From positions 62,001-126,000 of the forward strand of contig ML978196.1 in NCBI GenBank assembly GCA_010015745.1: a stretch of 64,000 bases of DNA, read 5' to 3'. Position numbers and translations under genes: made by a program. The stretch is from Setomelanomma holmii. Taxonomy: Eukaryota > Ascomycota > Dothideomycetes > Pleosporales > Phaeosphaeriaceae. Of this stretch, positions 42,758 through 54,329 are shown piece after piece. Within the stretch, counting starts at the first letter, position 1, and the number at the start of each line of letters is the position of its first letter. The notes under the pieces were generated by a model, which was given only the letters and a program-made list of their open reading frames with translations, ran no database searches and had not been told where the DNA came from.

Positions 42758-44643
42758 CTATTTGTGCCTTGTGCGCTGCTGCAGGGCGGCTTTACGAGCC
42801 TTCATCTGAGCAAGCTTGAGTCGAAGCTCCATGGCCTCAATCTCAGCATCAACCTCAGCTTCGTTGTCTTCACCACCGTCTTCCTCAACGTCAAAGTCAT
42901 TAGTTGGACCCTCAAAATCGCTAAGACCGTCATCGCTGCCGTCAATGGGAGGTGATTCGCGCTTTACCTTGACAGGTCGTCCGCCCTGGTACGGTTGGGG
43001 CCAGCCATACATGTCGAACCCCGGCGGCTGCTCGTAACCAGTACGAACACGCTTTCTCACGTCTGGAGGTGAGAGAGGGCCACGCTTGATAGGGTTTCCA
43101 AGGGCTAGCATCATGCTTGGGAGAACAGCGGATGGCGGAGGGAGAGGATACGCTGGCATGACTCGTGGAGAGTGCTGCTGAGAACCCTGGCGAACGTTTC
43201 CGGGATGGCCATAGCCACTATAACCAGGGTAGGCACCGCCATAACCACCGTAGGCGTTGTATCCACTCAGACCACCAGGATATCCAGGGATTGGGCGACC
43301 CCAAGGGTCCAAAGGCGCACCATAGCCAGGTATCTGTTGGCCATAGCCATATATCTCGTGCTGCTGTTGAGGCGGTAGCTTGGGAGGAGTTAGCGTCTCC
43401 CTCTGACCGTTCGACTGCTCGGATTGCTGACGTTGGCGAGGCGGAGGATAGTTATTTGACTTCTTTGTGGACCCGCTGTCATGGATATACTTTCCCGAGG
43501 TGCGGGAGCGGCCCCGATCTTCATTGTCATAGTCCTCGTCCTCATCTTCCTCATGCTTCAGTCTTATCTCGTCACCGATATCCTCGTCATCATCGAAGTC
43601 GTCGTCACGATCAGAGCTGGCCTGCAGGATGTGGTCTATGTCCTCGTCGTTCTGCTCTCCATCTTTACGGTTCACAAGCAGATGCTTGTAGCGGATCTCG
43701 AAGGAATACGGCACGTCCCACTGCTTCACTAGCATATCCTCGATAACGTCAAAGTCCGTAGTCACCAGCTGAGGCTTACGATTGCCGGTATTTTTGATGC
43801 GGTAGCGGACAACATCTTCCATGGCCTTCTTTAACCACGTCTTGTCGTCAGTGAGCTTAGCGATCATCAGGATAGCCTTCAGAACGGACGGCAGCCAATT
43901 CTTGGGGTTGGTTTCGTGGCTACGAGTGTGGACACGCTTGCTGCCGGCGCCGCGCTTGACTAGTGGGCGATGACACTTGGGGATACATGTCTTGATGAAG
44001 CCTTTGCCCCAATAGCTCTCGATCTCCCGGATGACCTGCAACAAGGGGTGTCAGCCATTAATCGACAATCCTCCAGCCAGGATAATACCCACCTCCATCT
44101 TAGCCTTAATGTCGTTCTTCATGATAGGCTTGGACGCCCACGCCCGAGGGCCGGGCTTCTTGGACTTGGACACACTCTTCGAAGGTGACATTTTCCGAGA
44201 CTGGCGCAGAACGGCGCGATCGTGGATCTGGTCACCCGAATTCTGGCCACGGTCTCGCTCCAGGCGACACTCACGCATGCCCATGCCTTCATCGCGCTGC
44301 TGCAAGGGCTCGCGGTACTGCCGGCGCGCGATGATAGGACCATCATCTTCGCTAGAATCACGGCGGGTCTGGTCGCCATCTGGCTGCGCCAAGGTGACCA
44401 CGTTGTTGCCATTGCTCTGATCAGGTGTGAGCTCTTGTGAGGGCAAAGGCGGATTGTAGTTCATGTCGAACTGTTAATTGTCAAGATCTGATCCCGGAAA
44501 ACTTCATGGTCCCCGTAACTTACAGCTTGTGGGTAAACTTGATGGTACGCTTGCAACGGCGCACTGACTGCCGGATAGCTTCCAGGTTGAGACTGCAGCT
44601 GGACAGGCTGCGTGCCATTGTGCGAAGGGAGGTCAGACTTCAT
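42758..44643 (-). CDS. Large unrecognised nuclear-type protein
   Basis: Exons are 44643-44524, 44470-44093 and 44035-42758, with introns of 53 and 57 bp in phase 0, giving 591 aa. The central globular part (IREIESYWGKGFIKTCIPKC, NWLPSVLKAILMIAKLTDDK, VRYRIKNTGNRKPQLVTTDF, VKQWDVPYSFEIRYKHLLVN) is flanked by disordered regions. These are a basic Ser/Lys/Arg segment (SPSKSVSKSKKPGPR), a long acidic block, a Gly/Tyr/Pro low-complexity stretch (YGGYGGAYPGYSGYGHPGNV) and a C-terminal acidic plus coiled-coil tail (EVDAEIEAMELRLKLAQMKA). The mix suggests a nuclear, chromatin- or RNA-associated role, but I do not recognise the family. The same frame is open upstream to about 44790, so an extra 5' exon is possible. 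A TATA-like tatataaggg lies near 44943-44952 on the minus strand. Confidence 0.65.
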
Positions 44644-46450
44644 GATGTTGGCGTACAACTGCGGCGTTCGCGACGCTGACTCCAACGAGGGCTTGCGGTT
44701 GATGACGTCGAAGTCTGGGGTAGACAGGCGTTCTAGGTCGTCCGGAGAGGACCAGCGATCCAGCGTGGTGCTTTCCTGCCCAAGACACAAGCCAACATGA
44801 GCTTGGCCAAGTCTGGGGTTATGGCTGATCTATGTGCTTGCTGTTGCGGACGGTTTCTGTGCTTGGTGGTCAAAGAGTCGGGATTTACAACCAGTGTATC
44901 GATGTGGTCAGCACGCAAGAAGTTGAGGTCGGCGGGCAGTCGTCCCTTATATACACCTGACGGCACTAGTAGAAGCGCGCTAGCATCCAGGTCACGGTAA
45001 AGCGGGTCAGCGGGCCAGCAACGCTAGCATCGAGGAGTGAGAGGCGTGAGTTGATCAGCTGTCGATTGCTGTGTCCTGGAACTTGTGGCCCGACGGACGT
45101 CATCCTAGTGAAGGCGCAGGAAACCGAGCGCTCGACGAGAACTGCTTCCCGACACCGAATGATAACATGCCCAGGAAATGTCGTTTGTCGAGAATACGCT
45201 CTAGTACTGCCCGTACACTTTCATGTGCGGCGACAAATGCAGGGCTCCCAGCCTCAAGAGACGCGGACAAGGAGCGGGCTTGGGATTACAGCTCTGACAT
45301 CGTGAGATACAGCGTGCCAGCAACACCCGGGCAGGGTCTATCAAGATGGCATAGAAGCCGTACAGCTCGACCTGCTGTGATAAACCTTTGTCCTCTGGCC
45401 AGTAGAGATCCGCAACGCTGGCATGGCCCAGCAACTTCTAAGGTTGGAACGAAATCGTGCCCAGTTCTTGGCCAAGAATTAGGCTGCAATTACATGTCCT
45501 GAAGGAGAGCTATGCCGTGGTTTTCTGAAGTGACAGTCGCAAAGAATGAGGTCTTGGGGAAAGGAGTATTGTCGCTGCGGAATTAACCAAAGCAAAGACA
45601 CCGGCCGGTTCTTCTGATGGGAGACAGCGGATCAATACTCGTAATGAACAGCATCAAGACTATGTACGGATGTGATAGATCTGTAGAATTCGGCTCTGAT
45701 GGGCGTGGAAAATGATGGTTAATTACCACAATCTGCATCGCTCCGAAGAGAGAGCAAAAGTGCTATGAAACAGCGCGTCTGGGAGGCGCATGGAGCAATG
45801 TTGAGTATCATGAAGAAAGGGTGCAGAGCTGCTCCACCAATAACTCAAAACACTGCCGAGCTGATCAAGCTGCTCCTATTAGTCTGCAGTCATAGATGGG
45901 AAGAGGAAGCTTTCACCAGCCCCCTGGCGCCAATGCGAAAACGCCTGCTGTTTGCCTATGCTTTCGGCCGCTTTCACGCCCATCATGTCTCCCTCATGAC
46001 GTCAAAAGGGGTTTGCCTGGCCTATCACGAACTTTCTGAGATGATATAGCGCTGCCCATTCCCGCGTTCGCATTCGCGTTGCTTACATCCAGCGTGGAAC
46101 TTCGAATAAACCACGCTCGCCTGCAACTCGTTCACACATTGCTTTCAATCTCAGCCCAGTTCTATCTCTTCTGTGTACCATTCTTTCCAGTATCTCTCCA
46201 GAAACACAAACGTTTTCAACCACGCAAACAGCTTTACGAGCGCTCCGACTTGATCTGCTTGGAGAAAAGCCGCGAATCACTGTACAGCTGCAATACCGAC
46301 TACCACTAGTCGTCGGGTCTGTAGCCTTCTATTGGAATCAGATGTATGTATACTGACTTCCAACAGTTACAGATCTTTGTCACTCAATCGCCGGTCGAGC
46401 TGAGACCGCACACTTCAACCGAGCTCAACGACATATCGCACATCACACAC
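44644..46450. other. Divergent intergenic region of about 1.8 kb
   Basis: No supported gene. It contains the probable 5' leader and promoter of the 591-aa protein gene on one side and, on the other, a CRE at 45997-46004 upstream of the 537-aa protein gene. Confidence 0.45.
45997..46004. promoter_or_regulatory. CRE palindrome TGACGTCA
   Basis: Perfect 8-bp CRE about 450 bp upstream of the start codon at 46451. It is a candidate bZIP (AtfA-class) site. Confidence 0.3.
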
Positions 46451-48064
46451 ATGACCATGGCGAACAAGGGTATGAAGGCCTATAAAATGGCGCAGAAGCA
46501 GAAGGCCGTAGCCAAGCGCACCGCCGCTGCTGAGAAGGTTAAGGAGAAGAAGACTGTTGTGGTCGTCAACAAGACTGTTCCCTTTCCTTGCGAAATTGAG
46601 AAGCGTGCGGCCCAGGCGCAACACACGACTTCTTCGACAATCGGCTCCATTGCTCCAAACGAGAAAGTGCTCGACGTGGTCGGTGGTGCGGTCGAGGTTC
46701 GTGCTGGGAACTTCGCCGTTCAGGATCCTACCGTCCATCGCGGTGGTCAAGACACTGATCATGTCGGTCACGGCAGCTATGATGGCTTCTCGGCTGAGCC
46801 TGATTCAATCTCCGCTGCTCTCGTGGATAACATTGAGTACCTAGCTACCGAAAATATCCATCGCGACGATCAAAAAACCTCTGCGGAGACCGACACTACT
46901 CTGACGCTCGTCACCGATCAGTCTCCCGATCTAGAGCTGGGCATGGTTGGCGAGCCGGACCGCGCTATCGACCCTGCTCCGCTCACGAACGAGTTTCCTA
47001 CCTCTCTGACCGACAAAGCTACAATCATTGCACACCGCAAGGCTATTGAGGCAGCTCTTTACGACAACATGGAGTCGCCAAAGCAGCGGTTCATTCGCCT
47101 CAGCGCTGTCAAGTCATGGGCCGCTGAGGCACTCCAGGGCATCGTCGAGGATGACCACAATACATCTGAAGACTTGTCTGTGGTAGATACTTCAGTCGAT
47201 CTCAAGCGCTCGGTTGACGACAACGGCTTCGAGACCAGCGCTGGTCGGTACGAGTCGACGGTTGAGACGCCAGCCCTTCCACCATTTCCTATCCAGGTGC
47301 TATCCAAAACGCCTGCTCCGATCAGATCAGTTGCTGATGCATGCCTTCCTCAGCCGGTGTCTGTCGAGCAGCTCTTCGCCGCTGCCGCTGCTCCCGGTAC
47401 ACCCGTGGTTCGCCTCCCAGCAGCACCTACCCACAACACCACGCGTACCACTCGAATTTTGGAAGAGATTGAGGCTGATATCACCTTTGAAGCGTCTGAT
47501 CAGGTCTCAGCGATGTTCGTTGATACCGCTATCGTCAGCTGCAAGGTGAAAGAGCAGCCGTCCGTCGCAGAACAGACCCTTGCAGTCTCAAGCCCGCAGT
47601 TTTCCGATTCAGCTCGGACTACTGCGCTTGACCAAGACTCCGAGAAGCTGAAGGCGCTGCTTGGTATCGGTGCGCCGATTTTGCGCAGCACAACCACCTC
47701 AGATGAGGGTGTGGAGTGGTTGAAGTCGAACTTGGGTGTTGGTCGGTCACGCACTTCCTCCCTCGAGAGCTCCGCTCAGTATAGCCGAGACTCCTCCCCA
47801 CCGCCCGACACTGGATACTTATCTCCGCTCACGCAGTACTCAACCTCACCGTCACCCACTTCCGACCACTGCGGTATGGGTCCGCTGGCATATGGCTATG
47901 ATAATTACCAGCCTTGGTATTTACCCCCAGCTCACTACCATCAGTACGCACCATACAGCTATGCTGCCTATGGCTCCGGTGCTCCACCGTACATGCCTAA
48001 CATCCTCGCTGGAAAGCCAAATTACACTTACGGCTGGGAACTTGTGGGCATTGCACCCTACTAG
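46451..48064 (+). CDS. Unrecognised 537-aa mostly disordered protein
   Basis: A single-exon ORF. The ATG at 46451 (or 46457) starts MTMANKGMKAYKMAQKQKAV, a basic Lys/Ala helix (AKRTAAAEKVKEKKTVVVVN). Most of the rest is acidic, Ser/Thr/Pro-rich and without domains. One helical segment (SPKQRFIRLSAVKSWAAEAL) and another (LDQDSEKLKALLGIGAPILR, EGVEWLKSNLGVG) look conserved-like. The C terminus is rich in Tyr/Pro (YDNYQPWYLPPAHYHQYAPY). No frameshift or stop interrupts it. No function is assigned. The non-ATG-proximal frame before 46451 is probably leader. Confidence 0.6.
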   Translation: MTMANKGMKAYKMAQKQKAVAKRTAAAEKVKEKKTVVVVNKTVPFPCEIEKRAAQAQHTTSSTIGSIAPNEKVLDVVGGAVEVRAGNFAVQDPTVHRGGQDTDHVGHGSYDGFSAEPDSISAALVDNIEYLATENIHRDDQKTSAETDTTLTLVTDQSPDLELGMVGEPDRAIDPAPLTNEFPTSLTDKATIIAHRKAIEAALYDNMESPKQRFIRLSAVKSWAAEALQGIVEDDHNTSEDLSVVDTSVDLKRSVDDNGFETSAGRYESTVETPALPPFPIQVLSKTPAPIRSVADACLPQPVSVEQLFAAAAAPGTPVVRLPAAPTHNTTRTTRILEEIEADITFEASDQVSAMFVDTAIVSCKVKEQPSVAEQTLAVSSPQFSDSARTTALDQDSEKLKALLGIGAPILRSTTTSDEGVEWLKSNLGVGRSRTSSLESSAQYSRDSSPPPDTGYLSPLTQYSTSPSPTSDHCGMGPLAYGYDNYQPWYLPPAHYHQYAPYSYAAYGSGAPPYMPNILAGKPNYTYGWELVGIAPY

Positions 48065-48383
48065 GTACATTTCTTTCTTGGCCGCAAATTGGGCGATAGA
48101 CTGCCGGGTTCACCATGCGTGGTTGACGGAAGTCGCTATAAAGAACGTCGTCATCAAGATCGCCCTCCCCAGTTTGGCTCCTTTTATTGGCTATCTTTCA
48201 GTGTCAATGGATTTCAACTGTATTACATATAATTGTACAGATTTAGTGGGCGAGGACGCCAGGGACGCGCAGTGTGTCAAAGATTAGTTTGAGGCAAGGA
48301 GCATATCGATCATCCGCATATCACAACAACATGCTTAACAATGTATCCAGAGGAAAATTAAAAACTATTTTCCAATACACTGC
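48065..48383. other. Convergent 3' spacer
   Basis: About 320 bp between convergent genes. AT-rich, with no gene seen. Confidence 0.4.
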
Positions 48384-49255
48384 CTAGGTCGTGCCTTCAT
48401 TGATTGTGAACCCATTGTCAATGAACAAATTATGTCCATTCACTAAGCTCATCCTCGGTATGCTCATCAACACCACAGCATCCCCAACCTCTTCGAAAAG
48501 CGCCACTCTACCCTGCCTTTGCACAAATCCATCCCAAAGAATTTTCCCAGCATCTGTCTGCTCGATTGGCTTGACCAAGTCAGTGAGTAGAAAGCCTGGA
48601 CTCACAGCGTTGACACGGATATTGTGAGGCCGACCTTCCAGGGCAGCCGCTTTCGTAATCCCTGCACACGCATGCTTCGATGCCGTATAAGCAGCAGTGC
48701 TAGGCATAGTTTGCAGCGAGTTCACAGAAGCACAATTGATAATAGAACCTGATTGCGGAATGCGACCTTTCTCCACCCCGTCGATCGAATCTTGTTTCAT
48801 CATCTGGCGCATCTCGTACTTCGTTGCAACCAAGATGCCTGTAGCATTGACGTCCTGGGCCTTCTGCCAGAGCTCGAGATTCATATCGGAGATTGTATCG
48901 CTTGTTCCAGAAATACCGGCGAAGTTGGCTGCGTAGTCGATGCGGCCGAATTTTGCGACTGCTTCGGCGACGGCGCGTTCCACGTCGGCTTCTTTGGTAA
49001 CATCTGCGAAGATGGTAAGGCACTGTATAATGTTAGGGTGGATATTGCAGAGACGGTTAGGGGAATTGCCTCGGTGCCGATTTCTTCAACTTTCCGCTTC
49101 CCTTCCTGAAAAGCCTTTTCATCTTGGATGTCTACAAGGACAATACCTCTTGCCCCTTCTTTTGCGAACGAGACAGCAATTGCGTTCCCGAGGCCTCGTG
49201 CTCCGCCGGTTATGAAGGCAACGCCTGGCGCGAGAGGTCCGGATCGCTTTGACAT
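48384..49255 (-). CDS. Short-chain dehydrogenase/reductase with probable GC-AG intron
   Basis: NAD(P)-dependent SDR of 274 aa, from exons 49255-49070 and 49022-48384. The cofactor loop is AFITGGARGLGNAIA (TGxxxGxG). The structural NxAG is AANFAGISG. The catalytic set is INCASVNS (Ser) and AAYTASKHA (Tyr-xxx-Lys). The C-terminal INxGFLLTDLV segment reads VSPGFLLTDLV and the end reads IDNGFTINEGTT. The only splice that keeps both family frames joined is GAG|GCAATT ... ACAG|TGC, a 47-bp GC-AG intron in phase 0, giving GTECLTIFADVTKEADVERA. The acidic residue after strand two (LVDIQDE) suggests NAD preference. It is divergent from the EthD gene. Confidence 0.88.
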
Positions 49256-49840
49256 CGTTAAAGGATTGCAAATTCAGTACTTGCGGGGCTTGAGGCAGCT
49301 AGGTTTTCAGTAGTCTTTCTGATAGTTGGAGACAATAATGTAGCGTCAGGAAACACTTCAGGACGTCATGTACTCGGAACGTTCGGTATTGCCTAAGGCG
49401 GCAACAGGAGCTGGCAGCGGACGCATTTGATTGGTTCCGCATTTTCCCACATTCTGCAGGTCGAACATCGAGAACGAGTCAGCCCTGGCAGTACTCAAGG
49501 TCCGTGCTTCTCTTACACAGCGGTCTGAGATGAGAAATGTCCTTGCCGATATCAAGCCGTCTGAGGTGTCCGGATTTGGCTAAAATTACATTTGCTTTTA
49601 CAAGCACGAATTTCGTACTTAATGATGCATGGCTTACATATGTATCAACGACCACGAATCATGGACGCCGGAGGACACGGCGGTGCCTGATGCTCTGCTC
49701 ACATTAATAATACAGAACTGTTATCATAATATTAAGACGGCATGCCCGTTCGAGCTGCAAGGTTGTGCTCCGCTTGATCATTCAAAAGCTGAAAACTCTC
49801 AACTTACAGCTTCACCCGCTTCCATTGATAGATCTTCAAA
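49256..49840. other. Divergent promoter region, SDR/EthD
   Basis: About 585 bp shared by the SDR (-) and EthD (+) genes. No further gene. A shared promoter is possible. Confidence 0.4.
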
Positions 49841-50224
49841 ATGGTCGTCCATCTCACCTCCCTCATTACCAAGCGCGACGACATCTCAATTGATGAAATC
49901 AACCAATATTGGTCCGAGAAGCACTCGCAGACCTTCCTCAGTAACCCGAAAGCCAAGAAACATCTCCTCAGATACAGTCAAGTCCATCTGGACACCTCCT
50001 TCAACTCTGCCCTACAAAAGGGCACCGCGAGTCAACCTGCGCGATACGATGGCGTCGCTCAGTTCTGGGCCGAAACAAAGGAAGACTTGATGGCGGTGTT
50101 TGAAAGTGACTATTACAAAGACGTGGTTGTGAAGGATGAAGGGAGGTTTATCAAAGAGAAAGCTTTCGAGATGTATGTTGGAGATGTGCAGGATTGTTGG
50201 GTCAAGCCAAATGCCGGCGGGTAG
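49841..50224 (+). CDS. EthD domain protein
   Basis: A 127-aa single-exon protein of the EthD/dimeric alpha+beta barrel type. It starts MVVHLTSLITKRDDISIDEI, followed by the conserved NQYWSEKHSQTFLS (the YW..H motif of the family). The central RYDGVAQFWAETKEDLMAVF and the C-terminal YKDVVVKDEGRFIKEKAFEM are typical. EthD-like enzymes occur in aromatic and polyketide pathways as small cyclase/decarboxylase-like or accessory proteins. The exact reaction is unknown. Neighbours are an SDR (divergent) and an MFS exporter downstream on the same strand. Confidence 0.85.
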   Translation: MVVHLTSLITKRDDISIDEINQYWSEKHSQTFLSNPKAKKHLLRYSQVHLDTSFNSALQKGTASQPARYDGVAQFWAETKEDLMAVFESDYYKDVVVKDEGRFIKEKAFEMYVGDVQDCWVKPNAGG

Positions 50225-51079
50225 TAGTGGTTGGAAAAAATGAGTAAAAATTCTTGATGACCATGGTGTTCTTGCTCGAGCACATGGCGAAGGGCGTCTC
50301 AACGATTAGAGACACGGAGTGCACAACAACAGGGATTGGCAATCGTATGAGCCAACATTACTAGGTCTATTCCGAATACCGACTCCCGATGTCAACCGTA
50401 ATGGCACACGTTTATCCACTATAATGCTCCTTACCTGACAGTAGAAGCTAGGAAACATATGCAAGCATCGTAAAGACATTGAATATCGCTTGTGACAGAA
50501 TTGCGAGCATAGTGTACATTCCAGATTTTGGGAATTTTGGACAGTACATGCACGAGTTTGCATGTGCGTGCAATCGTTTGTGTTGGTGACGCCGCTGTGC
50601 AACTGCATGCGACAGTAGCGCTGCTACGTCATCGGCGTTCTCGCGAAAGAGAGTTCGCACCTTCGACTTTCGGCCTCTGCTAAACACTAACGCCACACCG
50701 ACACTCGACTAGTAGCGAATCATGTCAAAGGCATTTCCATATCCCTCGGAGCGTGAACATGGACCGAGGCACCGATATTACCCAGTGTGGAGCACTGCAC
50801 GCGACCCCGGAGATTTCGTCCACGTTTTTGCTTAATCCCGACGTGCAACACCCCGTCACGGAGGCGAGGCTAAACGGAAAAGGTCGAGTGTTTATATACT
50901 GCGAGGCGCCCTGAAACTTGGCAAATGGTAACCCTTACTACACCAGTTACACATCGCCAAGATCTGGAGATTGTGACTCGAAGATCTACGTGGTTGATCA
51001 AGTGAAGCATTCAAACAATTCGACACTACATACTAGCTTCTTATTTTCTTCATTTATCAATCCTCTATCACACGTACCA
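50225..51079. other. Upstream region of MFS transporter gene
   Basis: About 850 bp without a gene. It contains a TATA-like tttatatac at 50891-50899, about 185 bp before the MFS start codon, consistent with a core promoter. Confidence 0.4.
50891..50899 (+). promoter_or_regulatory. TATA-like box of MFS transporter gene
   Basis: Sequence tttatatac upstream of the MFS gene at 51080. Distance and motif fit a TATA element with a ~150-nt leader. Inferred from position only. Confidence 0.35.
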
Positions 51080-53036
51080 ATGGACGAACGCGATCAAAGG
51101 CGACCGCGAGGACGGTCGAGAAGCCGGTCAAAATCTCGACCACGGCGACCTGACGACGCACTTCACCGGATACTCTCGAGTCAATTCCCAGACGACCACT
51201 CAGTCTACCATCACGAAGACGGGCAAGGACTACATGTAGATGCAGAGGCGACATCGATTCACCAGACTGAGACCGAGAGAAGGGTCGAGGCATCTTCCAG
51301 CAGTAGCGATGACGACAGTGCCGATGACGTAGACGAGAAGGAGCAGGGATCAGAAGAGAAGGATGAAGCAGCTCATGAGCAGGAATCAACGTACGAAGAG
51401 ATCAGAGGTGGAATCCCGTATGAGCATGATGTTGAGGCGCCGCCACTGAAGAAGAAGATATCAACGAGGTCGGTTAAGGATCCGAATCTGGTGAGTATTA
51501 GGGTACAGGTCAACTTAAGCAGCGCCTGATTGTGATAGGTGACCTGGGACTCAGACGATGATCCTAAGAATCCGAAGAACTGTACGTGTTGAGAATGAGT
51601 TCAGTGCTCAACATGTCTCGCTGACCGATATTCAGGGTCAATGAAGCGCAAGTGGGCAGCAACGCTCATCGTTTCCTGCTTCACTCTCGTCTCGCCAATC
51701 TCTTCCTCCATGATTTCGCCAGCTTTGACTTCAATTAGTAGCGAATTCGGCATCACAAACGAAGTCGAGGCTCAACTCACGCTGTCCATTTTCGTGCTTG
51801 CGTACGCGATTGGGCCACTCTTCCTTGGACCACTTTCTGAAATATACGGTCGCGTTATCGTCCTACAACTGTCCAACCTGTTTTACCTTGCCTGGAACTT
51901 AGGCTGCGGTTTCGCCCAAACATCAGGCCAATTAATGGCCTTCCGATTCTTTAGTGGCCTCGGCGGTTCCGCGCCCTTGGCCATTGGCGGCGTACGTAAT
52001 CCTTTCCCTCGACCCATCCACTCCAAACTAACCACCATCCCAGGGCGTTCTCAGCGACACCTTCTTCCCCGAACAACGTGGCCGCGCCATCTCGATTTAT
52101 TCGCTCGCGCCACTCCTCGGCCCAGCAATCGGCCCCATTGCCGGTGGCTTCATCAGCCAAAACACAACCTGGCGCTGGTGTTTCTACGCCACTACCATTT
52201 TCACCGCAGTCGTACAATGTTTCGGCTTCTTCTTCCTCCAGGAAACGTACGCGCCGAAACTACTCGCCTGGAAACGCGACAAACTTCGAAAAGAAACCGG
52301 GAATATGGAGCTTCATACCGAATTCGACAGCCCGGATCGCACATTGGCGACGACGTTGAAAATTGCGCTTCAACGACCGTTTAGATTGCTGGGAACACAG
52401 CCTATAGTGCAGATCCTCGCGTGTTACATGGCGTACCTGTATGGCCTGATGTATCTTATGCTTTCCACCTTCCCGCTCCTCTGGTCCGATCGGTATGGCA
52501 TGAGCGTGGGCATCGGATCGCTGAACTTCATCTCCATGGGCTTAGGATTCTTCCTCGGGACGCAAATCACCGCGCCGCTGAACGACATGTTATACAAGCG
52601 TCTCAAGAAGCGCAACAATGGCGTCGGAAGGCCCGAATTTCGTGTCCCGATTATGATTCCCGCCTCGTTACTTGTGCCAGTGGGATTGTTCTGGTACGGG
52701 TGGTCAGCGCAGGCACAGATACATTGGATCATGCCAGACATCGGGGCGTGTATTTTCTGCGCAGGCGTGATTATCGGGTTTCAATGTATACAAACATATC
52801 TAGTGGACAGTTACACGCGGTATGCGGCGAGTGCGATTGCAGCTGCAACTGTGTTGCGGAGTTTGGCTGGCTTTGGTTTTCCGCTGTTTGCGCCGGCGAT
52901 GTATAATGCGCTCGACTTTGGGTGGGGGAATAGTGTGTTGGGGTTTATTGCGCTTGCGTTGGGGGTCCCGGCGCCTGTTTTCTTGTGGTATTATGGTGAG
53001 AGGTTGAGGGAGAAGAGTAAGTTTGCTGCTGGGTAG
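51080..53036 (+). CDS. MFS multidrug transporter (DHA1 type)
   Basis: Proton-coupled drug/metabolite exporter of 600 aa. Exons are 51080-51490, 51539-51581, 51636-51991 and 52044-53036, with introns of 48, 54 and 52 bp. A long cytosolic N tail is Arg/Ser-rich and then acidic, ending VTWDSDDDPKNPKNWSMKRK, the standard pre-TM1 motif. Twelve hydrophobic segments follow. Family signatures are SIFVLAYAIGPLFLGPLSEI, YGR (motif A region) and RGRAISIYSLAPLLGPAIGP (motif C), then WRWCFYATTIFTAVVQ. The C-terminal half includes QCIQTYLVDSYTRYAASAIA, as in DHA1 drug:H+ antiporters. It lies 3' of the EthD gene and converges on a dehydrogenase gene, with only ~75 bp between the stop codons. Confidence 0.93.
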
Positions 53037-53110
53037 ATCTGCCAGCGGGTATAGTCAGGTGAACACTTCTCATTGAATGCAACCGAAAGTAGCTATTCGG
53101 CCAAGTCGAT

Positions 53111-54329
53111 TTAGACTATGGATTTGTTTGGTGTTACCAATATCTTGATGTGATCGTCCTTACGCTTGACAAGTTCCTCGAAGCCTTTTTGAGCGATGTC
53201 ATCCAGGTATATGCGGCTCGTGATCATAGTCTCGACACCCTTGAACTTGCCTGGCACGCACATTAGCTACATTTGGCTGTCGCGCGGTATACTGACCAGC
53301 CACGAATGCATCGACTGTTTCTTTGAAGTCCTTGTCGTCATATGCAAATGCGCACTTGGTTGTGATCTCTTTCATGATGTAGTGGAGGAAGGGTATGACC
53401 ATCTGCTGATGTCAGCGACGTAGTCTAATCTCGTATACTCGACATACTGGTGTTCCCCAAGCAGCCACGTTCATGTATGTCCCTCTGAACCTCAAGGCGT
53501 CCATCCCTGCATCAAACCCCTTCTGAGCACCCGCACAGTCAAAAGCGACGTCGACGCCCTCTCCTCCAGTGAGCTCGCGACACTTGTCTCCGACATTGTC
53601 TTTGATGGGATTGAACACTGCATCTGCAACCTGCTTATTCTGCGCTGCACGAGTGGTAGTCGGCTCCGAGATGAAGATCTGTTTGCATCCACGAGCTCGA
53701 AGTCCCAGAGCACATGCGATACCAATAGGCCCGCCTCCGAGGATCAATGCGCGTGTTTGCGACCAGTCCGAGACGTCGCATTGAGAGATCGCGTGCCATG
53801 CTACGGCTAGAGGCTCGATGAGGGCGGCAAGACTCAGGTCTACGTCGTCTGGCAGTGGGTAACACAGTTTGGCATCGATAGCAACGGCCTCGGAAAAGCC
53901 GCCACCAGTGCCAGAGAGGCCTTTGAAACCGAGAGTTGAGCAGCCGTGGGTGCTGCCAACGGTACAGCGCGAGCACTTGCTGCAGTAGATGCGAGGGTCT
54001 ACCATGACTTTTTGACCAGGCTTCAGATTGAATCCTGGAGGGTGGCTTACGATGCGACCTGCGAACTCGTGACCCATGGTTACTGGTAGATGCTGTTTAG
54101 TGGCTGGGTGTGGTCGTTCTGGTGGAGGGATACCAATCGGGCCTGAGTGTATTAGCAAGGGTTACCGAGTGATTCTCAAGATTTGTCTACCATATTCATA
54201 CTCGTGGAGGTCGCTCCCACATATTCCACACCATTCTATGTCCACGAGAGCTTCATGCTCATCTGGTACTGGCTTCGGCACATCGACAACCCGGATATCT
54301 CCCTTGGCATAATATTGTGCTGCTTTCAT
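53111..54329 (-). CDS. Zinc-dependent alcohol dehydrogenase, butanediol/sorbitol type
   Basis: Medium-chain dehydrogenase of 359 aa. Exons are 54329-54191, 54142-53449, 53403-53297 and 53250-53111, with introns of 48, 45 and 46 bp. Zinc-site motifs are EWCGICGSDLHEYE (catalytic Cys) and TMGHEFAGRI (His-Glu). Structural-zinc-like cysteines are in IYCSKCSRCTVGSTHGCS. The Rossmann loop is ALILGGGPIGIACALGLR (GGGPIG). The EPLAVAWHA helix and the C terminus VKRKDDHIKILVTPNK agree with the (R,R)-butanediol dehydrogenase group. Likely reaction: NAD-dependent oxidation of a secondary alcohol or polyol. The substrate is uncertain. The start ATG gives MKAAQYYAKGDIRVVDVPKP. Confidence 0.92.

Noticed and set aside
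44733..44966. Possible extra 5' exon of the 591-aa protein gene
   Set aside because: The frame lacks an ATG and follows a TATA-like motif and an in-frame TAG. Joining it needs an intron I could not place.
48065..48287. Open frame continuing ~60 codons after the stop of the 537-aa protein
   Set aside because: The sequence after the stop is not protein-like. I use it as a reminder that moderate openness after a stop can be chance.
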